Origin: an uncultured Collinsella sp.
GTDB taxonomy: Bacteria > Actinomycetota > Coriobacteriia > Coriobacteriales > Coriobacteriaceae
NCBI GenBank assembly: GCA_900549535.1
Contig: UROR01000086.1
Span: forward strand, 1 to 8,639
DNA length: 8,639 nucleotides
Direction: 5' to 3'
This document shows, one piece after another, positions 1 through 6,707 of this stretch. Position 1 is the stretch's first letter; each line of letters starts with the position of its first letter. Under the pieces are notes generated by a model, which saw only the letters and a list, made by a program, of their open reading frames with translations, had not been told where the DNA came from and ran no database searches. The position numbers were made by a program, and so were the translations under genes.

Positions 1-1
1 G

Positions 2-838
2 CCCAACGATATCGCCCGTGCCATGCTCAACGGTCGCCTGAACCTTATCGGCATGATTGTTCCCTTTGTGAGCAGCCCGTTCCATGCTCAGGTTGTGCAG
101 GCGGTCGAGCGCACGTTAGCGGAAAACGGCTTTAAGATGTTGCTGTGCAACAGCGCCAATCGACCCGATCTTGAGCGTTCCTATATTGACATGCTCCGCC
201 GCAATATGGTCGACGGCGTCATCGTCAACTCCCTCAATATCGGTGCCGAGGCATATGCCGAGATGGGCTTGAGCCTGGTTGGCATCGACTGCGATCTTGG
301 CGAGGGCTCTGTCCAGATTGCAAGTGACAGCTATGGCATTGGCGAGCTCGCCACGCGCCGTCTGATTGATGACGGCTGCAGGCGTATCCTGTGCCTGCGC
401 AGCAATAGCCGCATGCGCATGCCTGCCAATAAGCGTACCGATGCCTACCTCGATGTTGTTGAGCAGGCCGGTTTATCCGCGCTTGTCCGTGAGGTTGAGT
501 TCGTTAAGCCCGACGACGAAAAGGGCGCGGTCGTTGCGAAGATCCTCGATGAGAACCCCGATATTGACGGCATCTTTGCGGGAGACGACACGATGGCGGC
601 TATCTGCCTCAACGTTATGAAGCAGCGCGGTTTGAGCGCTCCGGACGATATTAAGGTCGTGGGCGCGGATGGTGCCCGCCGCACTATGACGTTTATGCCT
701 GACTTAACAACCGTACGTCAAGATATCGATCGCATCGGAGAGCTCGCGGCGCAATCCATCATCGCTCTTATTAACGGCGATAATCCCGAATCGAATATCA
801 AGCTCCCCGTTGAACTCATTGAGGGCAAAACCGCGTAG
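2..838 (+). CDS. LacI-family transcriptional regulator, 5'-truncated (sucrose/fructan operon repressor candidate)
   Basis: Ligand-responsive repressor; about 278 residues are visible. The frame is open to the left edge, and the first residues (PNDIARAMLNGR) match the LacI hinge helix, so the N-terminal helix-turn-helix lies outside the window. The first internal ATG at 23 is not a real start. The remainder is the periplasmic-binding-protein-like effector domain: IGMIVPF is its first strand, then a VDGVIVNS segment, an IFAGDDTMA segment, an IKVVGADGA segment, PDLTTVRQD near the end, and a typical terminal LPVELIEGKTA. It lies 183 bp upstream of a promoter carrying LacI-like operator repeats and a GH32-PTS-GH32 operon on the same strand, so it probably controls that operon in response to a fructoside or its phosphate. 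The family call is firm. The effector and target are inferred from context. No clear terminator follows it. Confidence 0.93.
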   Translation, partial: PNDIARAMLNGRLNLIGMIVPFVSSPFHAQVVQAVERTLAENGFKMLLCNSANRPDLERSYIDMLRRNMVDGVIVNSLNIGAEAYAEMGLSLVGIDCDLGEGSVQIASDSYGIGELATRRLIDDGCRRILCLRSNSRMRMPANKRTDAYLDVVEQAGLSALVREVEFVKPDDEKGAVVAKILDENPDIDGIFAGDDTMAAICLNVMKQRGLSAPDDIKVVGADGARRTMTFMPDLTTVRQDIDRIGELAAQSIIALINGDNPESNIKLPVELIEGKTA

Positions 839-890
839 TTCATCCCGTGCGAAAAGAATTCCTCAAACGCCTCTGATGACCGTTCGCCGG

Positions 891-906
891 CATATGTCAA
901 CCGTTT
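891..906 (-). promoter_or_regulatory. Upstream operator-like element, inverted copy
   Basis: Read on the - strand this is AAACGGTTGACATATG. It matches the shared core of the two tandem elements downstream (AAACG, any base, TTGACATAT) in the opposite orientation. Its CG step is about 46 bp upstream of that of the first tandem element. It is probably an auxiliary binding site for the LacI-type regulator encoded just upstream. The sequence match is direct; protein binding is inferred. Confidence 0.55.
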
Positions 907-938
907 ACCGACGACTGGAACTGCGAAAAGACGTATTG

Positions 939-976
939 ATATGAAAACGTTTGACATATGAAAACGATTGACATAT
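939..976 (+). promoter_or_regulatory. Tandem 17-bp operator repeat (LacI-type)
   Basis: Two head-to-tail copies of a 17-bp unit, ATATGAAAACG(T/A)TTGAC, occupy 939-955 and 956-972 and differ at one base. A further ATAT follows at 973-976. Each copy has a TGAAAACG core with a central CG, like the operators of many LacI-family repressors (TGAAAACGTTTTCA type). The right half is offset, so the palindrome is imperfect. The first copy covers the -35 hexamer of the putative promoter and the second fills its spacer, so bound repressor would exclude RNA polymerase. The likely ligand is the LacI-family protein encoded upstream. Confidence 0.7.
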
Positions 977-979
977 CTT
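951..979 (+). promoter_or_regulatory. Promoter of the GH32-PTS-GH32 operon
   Basis: A perfect -35 hexamer TTGACA at 951-956 is followed after 17 bp by TATCTT at 974-979, which matches 4 of 6 positions of the -10 consensus. Transcription would start near 986, giving a leader of about 36 nt before the ATG at 1022. A second TTGACA at 968-973 is part of the tandem repeat but has no good -10 at a workable distance. Confidence 0.65.
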
Positions 980-1021
980 GCCATTGTACCGAGTTAGCAT
1001 GTCGTGGAAAGGAAGTCTCGG

Positions 1022-2404
1022 ATGCACAAGGTGTATTACCAGCCTGAGGGAATTTGGGTAGGCGACATCATGCCGTACGGCGAGGACGGCACGTTCTATC
1101 TCTATCATCAGCGTGACACGCGTAACCCCGAACCTTTCGGAGAGCCGTTTGGCTGGGCACTCGCTACGACCAAGGATTTCGTCAACTACAAGGACTTTGG
1201 CGAGAGCCTTGAGCGTGGCGGCGACGAGGAAGTCGACCAGTACATTTATGCCGGCACGGTGTTTAAGGTGGGCGACAAGTACCATGCGCTCTACACTGGT
1301 TGCAATCGCGATAAGGTCCGCGCACGTTTGATGAAGCAGGTTCTTCTTCACGCAACGAGCGACGACGCCGTCAAGTGGGAGAAGAACATCGCCGAGACGC
1401 TGCTTCCGCCCCAGGAGGGCTACGACGACCGCAACTGGCGCGATCCCTTTGTGCTTTGGGATGAGGAGAACGAAGAGTACATGCTCATCCTCGGCACACG
1501 TGTGGGCGAGGACAAGCGTCTGATGACCGGTCGTCTGGTCAAGTTCACCTCCAAGGACCTGACCAACTGGGAGTTCCAGGGCGACTGGTGGAACCCGGGC
1601 CTGTACACCATGTTCGAGATGCCTGATCTCTTTAAGATGGGCGACTGGTGGTACCTCGTCTTTTCCGAGTACAGCGACGGCAACAAGACCCGTTACCGCA
1701 TGTCCAAGTCCATCAACGGTCCTTGGATTACCCCCGCTGACGACTCCTTCGACGGCCGCGCGTACTACGCCGCTCGCACCGCATTCGATGGCGAGCGCCG
1801 CGTTCTCTTTGGTTGGGTTCCTACGCGTGACGAGGGCGGTGACCCCAGCTCTTACCTGTGGGGTGGCACTTTTATGCCCCTCGAGATCGTTCAGCGTGCC
1901 GACGGAACGCTCGGCACCAAGCTCCCCGACAGCATGCTTGGCGCCTTTGGCGAGGCTAAGGCAGTCGAGACCTTTGAGCTTTCCTGCGAGTCGGGCAAGG
2001 TCGAGCAGGTGCTCGCCGCAGATGCCGGCTCCACCTACTTGCTCGATGCCGACATTGAGCTCGGCGGTAACGCTGCCGGCTTCTCGGTCAAGTTCGCCGA
2101 GGACGCCGAGACCGGTCTTGCCTATGAGTTCCGCGCCAACCTGCGCGAGGGCAAGCTCGAGTTCACGCCGGCTCCCCAGTACCCGTGGTTCCAGGTCAAC
2201 AACATGGGCCTCGAGCGTCCGTTGTTCTTTAAGGGCGAGGGCACTCACCATGTGCGTCTGGTCGTCGACGACGACATCGCGACCATCTTTGTCGATGACG
2301 TTGCGCTCAACGCTCGCTTCTGCAACAAGCAAGGCCAGGGTGTGGCGCTTACCGTCACCGACGGTGCGCTCAAGTGCGCAAACGCAACGATCGCGTCTCT
2401 GTAG
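1022..2404 (+). CDS. Divergent glycoside hydrolase family 32 protein (GDIMP variant), cytoplasmic
   Basis: Predicted fructoside hydrolase of 460 residues. It has a GH32-like N-terminal five-bladed propeller (about 1-305) and a C-terminal beta-sandwich (about 310-460). The canonical WxNDPNG nucleophile motif is replaced by WVGDIMPY, with Asp15 as the likely nucleophile. The RDP motif is kept (Asp141, transition-state stabiliser), and the acid/base motif reads FEMPDLF instead of ECPDLF (Glu199). All three acidic positions are therefore present and activity is plausible, but specificity is unknown. There is no signal peptide. The ATG at 1022 is preferred over a GTG at 1004 because AAAGGAAG (1008-1015) is a good ribosome binding site 6 nt upstream of it, while the GTG has none. 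It is the first gene of the operon, 45 bp before the PTS gene, so its substrate is probably a fructoside imported by that permease. A related clan J fructosyl enzyme is an alternative. Confidence 0.85.
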   Translation: MHKVYYQPEGIWVGDIMPYGEDGTFYLYHQRDTRNPEPFGEPFGWALATTKDFVNYKDFGESLERGGDEEVDQYIYAGTVFKVGDKYHALYTGCNRDKVRARLMKQVLLHATSDDAVKWEKNIAETLLPPQEGYDDRNWRDPFVLWDEENEEYMLILGTRVGEDKRLMTGRLVKFTSKDLTNWEFQGDWWNPGLYTMFEMPDLFKMGDWWYLVFSEYSDGNKTRYRMSKSINGPWITPADDSFDGRAYYAARTAFDGERRVLFGWVPTRDEGGDPSSYLWGGTFMPLEIVQRADGTLGTKLPDSMLGAFGEAKAVETFELSCESGKVEQVLAADAGSTYLLDADIELGGNAAGFSVKFAEDAETGLAYEFRANLREGKLEFTPAPQYPWFQVNNMGLERPLFFKGEGTHHVRLVVDDDIATIFVDDVALNARFCNKQGQGVALTVTDGALKCANATIASL

Positions 2405-2449
2405 CGGCAACGAACCGTTTTATGATTTAGAAAAGGAATGGAGAGGAAC

Positions 2450-3901
2450 ATGGACTACAAGGCAGTGTCCCAGCAAGTCGTCGACAACGTCGGCGGACTG
2501 GAGAACATCGAGGGCGCCACGCATTGCGTGACCCGTCTGCGTCTGGTGCTCAAGGATACGAGCAAGTACAAAAAGGCCGAGCTCGAGAACATCGATGGCG
2601 TCAAGGGCGTGCTGTACAACAGCGGCCAGCTCATGATCATCTTCGGTACCGGTACCGTCAACAAGGTCTACGATGAGTTTATGGCTCTGACGGGCGTTAA
2701 GGAGATCAGCGCTTCCGAGGTCAAGGGCGCCGAGGCGGACAAGAAGGGCAAGTTCTTCTCGGTCCTCAAGGTATTCTCGGATATCTTTATCCCCATCATT
2801 CCCGCTTTCGTCGGCGCTGCTATCATCATCGGCCTTAAGTCGCTGATCGTTGCCAACGGCCTCTTTGGCATGGAGGGCAGCCTTGCCGACCACAGCGAGT
2901 TCCTCAAGAACCTCGCAAGCTTCTTTGCCATTATCGCCACCACGTTTGACTACCTGCCTGTCCTGGTTATGTACAGCGCGGTGAAGCGTTTTGGCGGTAA
3001 CCCGATTCTGGGCATCCTCGTCGGTATCGTCATGGTTCACCCGAGCCTTATGAACCGCAACACGTTCGTTATGGACCCGACGGGTGCTGAGTACTGGAAC
3101 TTCGGTCCGCTATCCATTCCCATGGTTGCTTTCCAGGGCGGTGTGTTCCCCGCAATCCTGACTGCCTGGTTTATGGCCAAGGTCGAAAAGATTGCCCAGA
3201 AGTACATCCCCGAGGTCGTTTCGTTCGTCTTTGTCCCGACCGTTACCCTGATTCTTGCTAACGTCGCCCTGTTCACCGTGTTCGGCCCGCTCGGCAACCT
3301 GATCGGCGATGTCCTCGCCGGCGTAATCGATATCCTGTACAACAGGATGGGCGTCTTTGGTGCCTTTGTCTTCGCCGCGTTCCTGCAGCCGCTTGTCGTT
3401 ACCGGTACGCATCAGTTCATCCAGGGTATCGAGGCAAACCTTGTTGCCACGACTGGCTTCAACTACATCCAGGCCATCTGGTCGGTTTCCATCATCGCCC
3501 AGGGCGGCGGCGCCATCGGCATGTACCTCATTCACAAGAAGCATTCCAAAGAGCGCAACATTTGCATGTCGTCCTTTATCCCGACGCTGGTCGGAATCTC
3601 CGAGCCCGCTATCTTTGCTGCAAACATGCGCTACTCGATTATTCCGTTCATCTGCGCATGCATCGGTGCAGGCTGCGGCGGTGCCTTCGTCAAGCTCTTT
3701 GAGGTGCGCGCTATCGGTCAGGGTCTGACCGGCGTGCTTGGCCTGCTCATCGTCACGCCCGAGACCCTCGTGTGGTATGTGGCTGGCAATCTCATCGCCT
3801 TTATCGTGCCGATCGTCTTGATCTTTGCCTACAACAAGGCAAAGGGCGTGCCGACCACCGATGAAGAGGGCGCTGGCGCAGGCTTCGATGTCAGCTTCTA
3901 G
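2450..3901 (+). CDS. PTS EIIBC permease, sucrose/glucoside type (no IIA domain)
   Basis: Membrane permease of 483 residues that imports and phosphorylates a sugar, probably sucrose or a related fructoside. The EIIB domain (about 1-82) carries the phosphorylated cysteine in THCVTRLR (Cys26). A charged linker (about 83-105) leads into the EIIC domain, which begins near IFIPIIPAF (112-120) and has about ten hydrophobic segments. The conserved GISEPAIF substrate loop holds Glu385. This architecture is that of the glucose-glucoside superfamily, sucrose/trehalose/beta-glucoside branch. No EIIA domain is fused, so it must take phosphate from a IIA encoded elsewhere, as known ScrA-type permeases do. 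I chose ATG 2450 because the protein then begins MDYKAVSQQV, typical of the family, with GGAGA upstream. The ATG at 2438 abuts its only possible ribosome binding site. The flanking GH32 genes point to a fructose-containing substrate. Confidence 0.93.
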   Translation: MDYKAVSQQVVDNVGGLENIEGATHCVTRLRLVLKDTSKYKKAELENIDGVKGVLYNSGQLMIIFGTGTVNKVYDEFMALTGVKEISASEVKGAEADKKGKFFSVLKVFSDIFIPIIPAFVGAAIIIGLKSLIVANGLFGMEGSLADHSEFLKNLASFFAIIATTFDYLPVLVMYSAVKRFGGNPILGILVGIVMVHPSLMNRNTFVMDPTGAEYWNFGPLSIPMVAFQGGVFPAILTAWFMAKVEKIAQKYIPEVVSFVFVPTVTLILANVALFTVFGPLGNLIGDVLAGVIDILYNRMGVFGAFVFAAFLQPLVVTGTHQFIQGIEANLVATTGFNYIQAIWSVSIIAQGGGAIGMYLIHKKHSKERNICMSSFIPTLVGISEPAIFAANMRYSIIPFICACIGAGCGGAFVKLFEVRAIGQGLTGVLGLLIVTPETLVWYVAGNLIAFIVPIVLIFAYNKAKGVPTTDEEGAGAGFDVSF

Positions 3902-3940
3902 TTGAGCCATTCAGTGCAATGTGCGGATAAGTCCATTTGA

Positions 3941-3978
3941 GGAAGGGCGTTCGGCTCGTGTGAGTCGGGCGTCCTTCC
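3941..3978 (+). promoter_or_regulatory. Long intercistronic hairpin between PTS gene and second GH32 gene
   Basis: Positions 3941-3957 pair with 3962-3978 around a GTGT loop. This gives an uninterrupted 17-bp stem with a few G-U pairs (outer arms GGAAGGGCG and CGTCCTTCC). No T-tract follows: the next bases are CTATAGACG, and the next start codon is 18 nt beyond the stem. It is therefore not a classic intrinsic terminator. More likely roles are partial attenuation, or 3'-end stabilisation and processing that sets the ratio of permease to hydrolase. The stem is seen directly; the role is inferred. Confidence 0.6.
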
Positions 3979-3996
3979 CTATAGACGAGAAAGTCA

Positions 3997-5445
3997 ATGG
4001 CGATGTTAAATCAAAAAAACAAGGTGATGCGTGCGGACTATGAGCAGTGGCGAGCTGGACAGGATGAGACGGCGGGTCGCATCGCGTCCGACCCCGATAG
4101 GCTCCTGTTCCATGTGGAGCCTGAGCTTGGCTGGCTCAACGACCCCAACGGTTTGGTTCAGATTGGTGATACGTATCACATCTATCATCAATACGATCCT
4201 TTCGATGCTGCGCATGGCGGTCCAGTGCTTTGGAACCATCTGACGACAAAGGATTTTGTGACGTACGAGAATCACGGCCCCGTGCTGTTCCCCGATTCCG
4301 ATTTGGATTCGAGCGGAGCGTATTCTGGTTCTGCCTTTGTACGTGATGGCAAGATTCACTACTTCTATACCGGCAACGTCAAGCATTTTGACCGCGATGA
4401 TTACGACTACGTGTTGACGGGCCGTGAGCAAAACCAGATTCATATGGTTGCCGAGAATCCCGACGAATTGGGCGAGAAGCGCATAGCTGTTGGGCCGGTC
4501 GATTACCCCGACGATATCGGTACGCACGTGCGCGACCCTAAGATCCTTGAGCACGATGGTATCTACTACATGGTTCTGGGCGCTCGTACGAAAGACGACC
4601 GTGGCTGCGTGCTTGTCTATACTTCGCGTGATTTAGGGGTCTGGAGCTATGCGACGCGCATTGAGCTGGACGAGAACTTTGGCTTTATGTGGGAGTGCCC
4701 CGATCTGTTTGAGCTCGATGGCGAGCTTATTCTCGTTTGCTGTCCGCAGGGTGTGCCTGCCGATGGTTGGCGTTACCGCAATCCGCATCAGTGCGTGTGG
4801 TTCCCTATCGAGGCCGATTGGGAGGCGCCGAGCTTTAAAATCGTCGGGCAGGGCATGCCCCCGATGGTCGATGCCGGTTTTGATTTCTATGCTCCGCAGT
4901 CCTTTGAGGATGCTGCAGGCCGGCGTTTGATGATCGGATGGTCGGGTTGCCCCGATGCGACGGCAGAAAACCCGACGGTGGCACGCGGGTGGCAGTGCGC
5001 GTTGACGGTGCCGAGAGAACTGAGCATGCGCGATGGTAAGCTCTGTCAGCAGCCGGTGCACGAGATTGAGAGGATGCGCGGCGACTGCGTTTGCGCGACA
5101 GGCGGTGAAACCGTTGAGGAGCCGGGCCGCCTGTTTGATCTTGTGGTTTCCTGTGAGGGCGCCCAGGTGATCGAGCTCGAAATCCGCAAGGGTGTCTTTG
5201 TGCGCTATGCAGACGGGATGCTTACCCTCGACATGGGTGACGAAGGCTATGGGCGCGACCAGAGGTCGATCGAGCTCAGCGAGCTTCGCGACCTGCGCGT
5301 GCTTTCGGACACTACGATGGTCGAGATTTTTGCAAATGGCGGCGAGGCGGCACTTACGAGCCGTACCTATTCGCCGGCGGTTCCGGCGATGGGGTTGCAT
5401 GCCGAGGGTGCGGCGTCGATGGATTTCTACCGCCTCGCGCATTAA
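3997..5445 (+). CDS. scrB: Sucrose-6-phosphate hydrolase / beta-fructofuranosidase (GH32)
   Basis: Cytoplasmic GH32 enzyme of 482 residues that would cleave sucrose 6-phosphate, delivered by the PTS, to glucose 6-phosphate and fructose. All canonical motifs are present: HVEPELGWLNDPNG with nucleophile Asp49, HVRDPK with Asp180, and WECPDLF with acid/base Glu233. The propeller spans about 36-340, and the C-terminal sandwich ends with VEIFANGGEAALTSR. The length is normal for the family and there is no signal peptide. The start at 3997 has only a weak ribosome binding site (GAGAAAG, 3987-3993). ATG 4003 and ATG 4027 are alternatives; the latter would still leave the full catalytic domain. It is the last gene of the operon, 95 bp after the PTS gene and behind a strong hairpin, so its expression may be uncoupled. 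Hydrolysis of other phosphorylated fructosides is possible. No fructokinase gene is nearby. Confidence 0.93.
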   Translation: MAMLNQKNKVMRADYEQWRAGQDETAGRIASDPDRLLFHVEPELGWLNDPNGLVQIGDTYHIYHQYDPFDAAHGGPVLWNHLTTKDFVTYENHGPVLFPDSDLDSSGAYSGSAFVRDGKIHYFYTGNVKHFDRDDYDYVLTGREQNQIHMVAENPDELGEKRIAVGPVDYPDDIGTHVRDPKILEHDGIYYMVLGARTKDDRGCVLVYTSRDLGVWSYATRIELDENFGFMWECPDLFELDGELILVCCPQGVPADGWRYRNPHQCVWFPIEADWEAPSFKIVGQGMPPMVDAGFDFYAPQSFEDAAGRRLMIGWSGCPDATAENPTVARGWQCALTVPRELSMRDGKLCQQPVHEIERMRGDCVCATGGETVEEPGRLFDLVVSCEGAQVIELEIRKGVFVRYADGMLTLDMGDEGYGRDQRSIELSELRDLRVLSDTTMVEIFANGGEAALTSRTYSPAVPAMGLHAEGAASMDFYRLAH

Positions 5446-5504
5446 CCGTGTGTGGAGCGCGATTGGACTTGCTGGGCGGAATGTGTCGCAGTTGCTGCAG
5501 CGAA

Positions 5505-5532
5505 CTACCGTTCATCGCGTATAGCTACCGTT
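5505..5532 (+). repeat. Direct repeat CTACCGTT, 20-bp period, upstream of degV promoter
   Basis: CTACCGTT occurs at 5505-5512 and again at 5525-5532, exactly 20 bp apart (about two helical turns). The second copy ends 10 bp before the putative -35 at 5543. The placement would suit an activator or other regulator binding one face of the DNA, but eight-base repeats can arise by chance. Confidence 0.35.
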
Positions 5533-5542
5533 TGCGGAATAA

Positions 5543-5571
5543 GTAACACTCCTTAATAAACCGTGTAGAAT
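5543..5571 (+). promoter_or_regulatory. Putative promoter for the degV gene
   Basis: The -10 hexamer TAGAAT (5566-5571) matches 5 of 6 consensus bases. GTAACA at 5543-5548, 17 bp upstream, matches 4 of 6 of the -35. Transcription would begin near 5578 and give an unusually long leader of about 145 nt before the ATG at 5722. An inverted repeat CCGTG (5561-5565) / CACGG (5582-5586) brackets the -10 region. Confidence 0.5.
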
Positions 5572-5594
5572 CTCAGATAAGCACGGAGTTTTCC

Positions 5595-5639
5595 AGGGAG
5601 ACGCTGTCCTTTGTTGTGTGCAAGGGGCGGCGTCTCTTT
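5595..5639 (+). terminator. Long hairpin in the degV leader (terminator or attenuator)
   Basis: Positions 5595-5612 pair with 5622-5639 around a 9-nt loop, an 18-bp stem with several G-U pairs. The core GAGACGC/GCGTCTC is perfect. Only TTT follows the core, and it is used in the outer pairs, so the U-tract is poor. It could end read-through from the GH32 operon, which otherwise has no terminator. Because a promoter candidate lies just upstream, it could also act as a leader attenuator or a small transcript before the DegV gene. From 5640 to 5721 I see only short GC-rich inverted repeats (for example CGCCG 5650-5654 with CGGCG 5668-5672). Confidence 0.5.
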
Positions 5640-5721
5640 GGCGCTTGGACGCCGTTGTGCAACAGTGCGGCGGTGCGTGCCATGTATTGAAAAGCCAATG
5701 TCGAGATGGGTCGTGATATTA

Positions 5722-6576
5722 ATGGGCAAGTACGTAATCGTGGTCGAGTCTGGGTCGGATGTGACGCCGGAGCTCTGCGAGCGCTACGGCATCGTGCGCG
5801 TGCCCATGCATGTCACGATTGGTGACGAGACCGTCGAGGACGGCTCGATCGATCCGCTCGAGATTTATTCGCGCTGCAATGAGTTTGGCGTGATGCCCAA
5901 GACCAGTGGCTGCGCGCCTGCGGATTTTGCTCACGTGTACGACCGCATTCACGCTGAGCAGCCCGACGCGACTATTTTGCATCTTGCATATTCCGAGGCC
6001 ACGACCTGTTCGCATCAGTCCTCAAAGATTGCGGCCCAGGGGCGCGACTACGTGTTCTCCATGGACACGCGCTTTGTCTCGGTAGGCCAGTCGCTTGTTG
6101 TCGTCGAGACCGCCAAATACATCGAGGCTCACCCCGATGCCACCGTCGACGAGATCTTCGCCTTCGCGAACTCCGTCATGGACCGCGTGCTGTTGGGCTT
6201 TGTTCCTACGGACCTTGCCTTCCTTAAGGCGGGCGGTCGCTTGTCCAACGTCGCGTTCCTGGGCGCCCATCTGCTCAAGATTAAGCCCTGCATTGAGGTA
6301 ACGGGCGGCAAGTTCGTGGCAACCAAGAAGTTCCGCGGCTCTATGCTCAAGTGCGCCCGCGCCTTTATTGATCACATGGTTGCCAAGGGCGAGATTGACT
6401 ACTCGCACATTGGCCTGGCGTATTCGGTAGGTCTTTCCGAGGAGCTGCGCGACGACATGGAAGTCTATGCACACGATCTTGGCTTTAAGGACATTACCTG
6501 GACTCAGGTCGGCGGCGTCATCTCGAGCCATTGCGGCCCGACCGCCTTCGGCGCGGTGCTCACGCTTAAGGCGTAA
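5722..6576 (+). CDS. DegV-family protein (fatty-acid-binding, FakB-like)
   Basis: Soluble protein of 284 residues, the usual DegV length. Known members (FakB) bind a fatty acid and present it to the kinase FakA for incorporation into phospholipid. Visible landmarks are the N-terminal VIVVESGSDVTPEL strand and loop, KTSGCAPADF (Thr61-Ser62, in place of the common TSQPS), HLAYSEATTCSHQSS, DTRFVSVGQ, FLKAGGRLS (Arg173), IKPCIEVTGGKF, and SSHCGPTAFG with His270 near the end. The threonine, arginine and histidine fall in the motifs that hold the acyl head group in FakB structures. The SGCAP and ATTCSHQ segments are less usual, so the lipid preference may differ. The start at 5722 gives a standard N-terminus. 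The frame stays open to 5611 and ATG 5698 is possible, but the added residues look non-coding. No FakA gene is in the window. A terminator follows. Confidence 0.9.
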   Translation: MGKYVIVVESGSDVTPELCERYGIVRVPMHVTIGDETVEDGSIDPLEIYSRCNEFGVMPKTSGCAPADFAHVYDRIHAEQPDATILHLAYSEATTCSHQSSKIAAQGRDYVFSMDTRFVSVGQSLVVVETAKYIEAHPDATVDEIFAFANSVMDRVLLGFVPTDLAFLKAGGRLSNVAFLGAHLLKIKPCIEVTGGKFVATKKFRGSMLKCARAFIDHMVAKGEIDYSHIGLAYSVGLSEELRDDMEVYAHDLGFKDITWTQVGGVISSHCGPTAFGAVLTLKA

Positions 6577-6607
6577 GGCCTGGAGTCTATCGATTTCTAT
6601 TGCCTCG

Positions 6608-6644
6608 GCGGTGGGCGGGTTGCGATAACCCTCCCGCCGCTTTT
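6608..6644 (+). terminator. Intrinsic terminator after the degV gene
   Basis: A GC-rich stem, 6608-6621 paired with 6627-6640, is 14 bp with one mismatch and one G-U pair. It closes a GCGAT loop and is followed directly by TTTT at 6641-6644. It lies 31 bp after the stop codon and separates the DegV gene from the activase gene downstream. Confidence 0.85.
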
Positions 6645-6707
6645 GCGTGGAGTCAAATAGGACGACCTAATTGACCTCTAAACCGTTTCGCCATCATATG
6701 TATGGGC

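Noticed and set aside
1004..1021. GTG at 1004 as the start of the first GH32 gene
   Set aside because: It would overlap the AAAGGAAG ribosome binding site that serves ATG 1022 and has no site of its own.
905..2410. A 501-codon open frame on the - strand over the first GH32 gene
   Set aside because: Its product has no recognisable domain, and it exactly mirrors a well-supported GH32 gene with family motifs. Long antisense frames are expected with this GC-rich codon bias.
3110..3910. A 266-codon open frame on the - strand inside the PTS gene
   Set aside because: The predicted product is full of Asp, Lys and Gly and is the complement of membrane-segment codons. No ribosome binding site or family resemblance.
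5486..5505. Short imperfect hairpin after the second GH32 gene as operon terminator
   Set aside because: Only a few pairs form around the CTGCAG palindrome and there is no T-tract; the hairpin at 5595-5639 is a better candidate.
5611..5721. A 37-residue N-terminal extension of the DegV protein
   Set aside because: The extension runs through the leader hairpin, lacks a ribosome binding site and has no counterpart in the family.
6681..6700. AACCGTTTCGCCATCATATG as another copy of the LacI-type operator
   Set aside because: It shares CGTTT and CATATG with the operators, but the spacing and the TTGAC core do not match.
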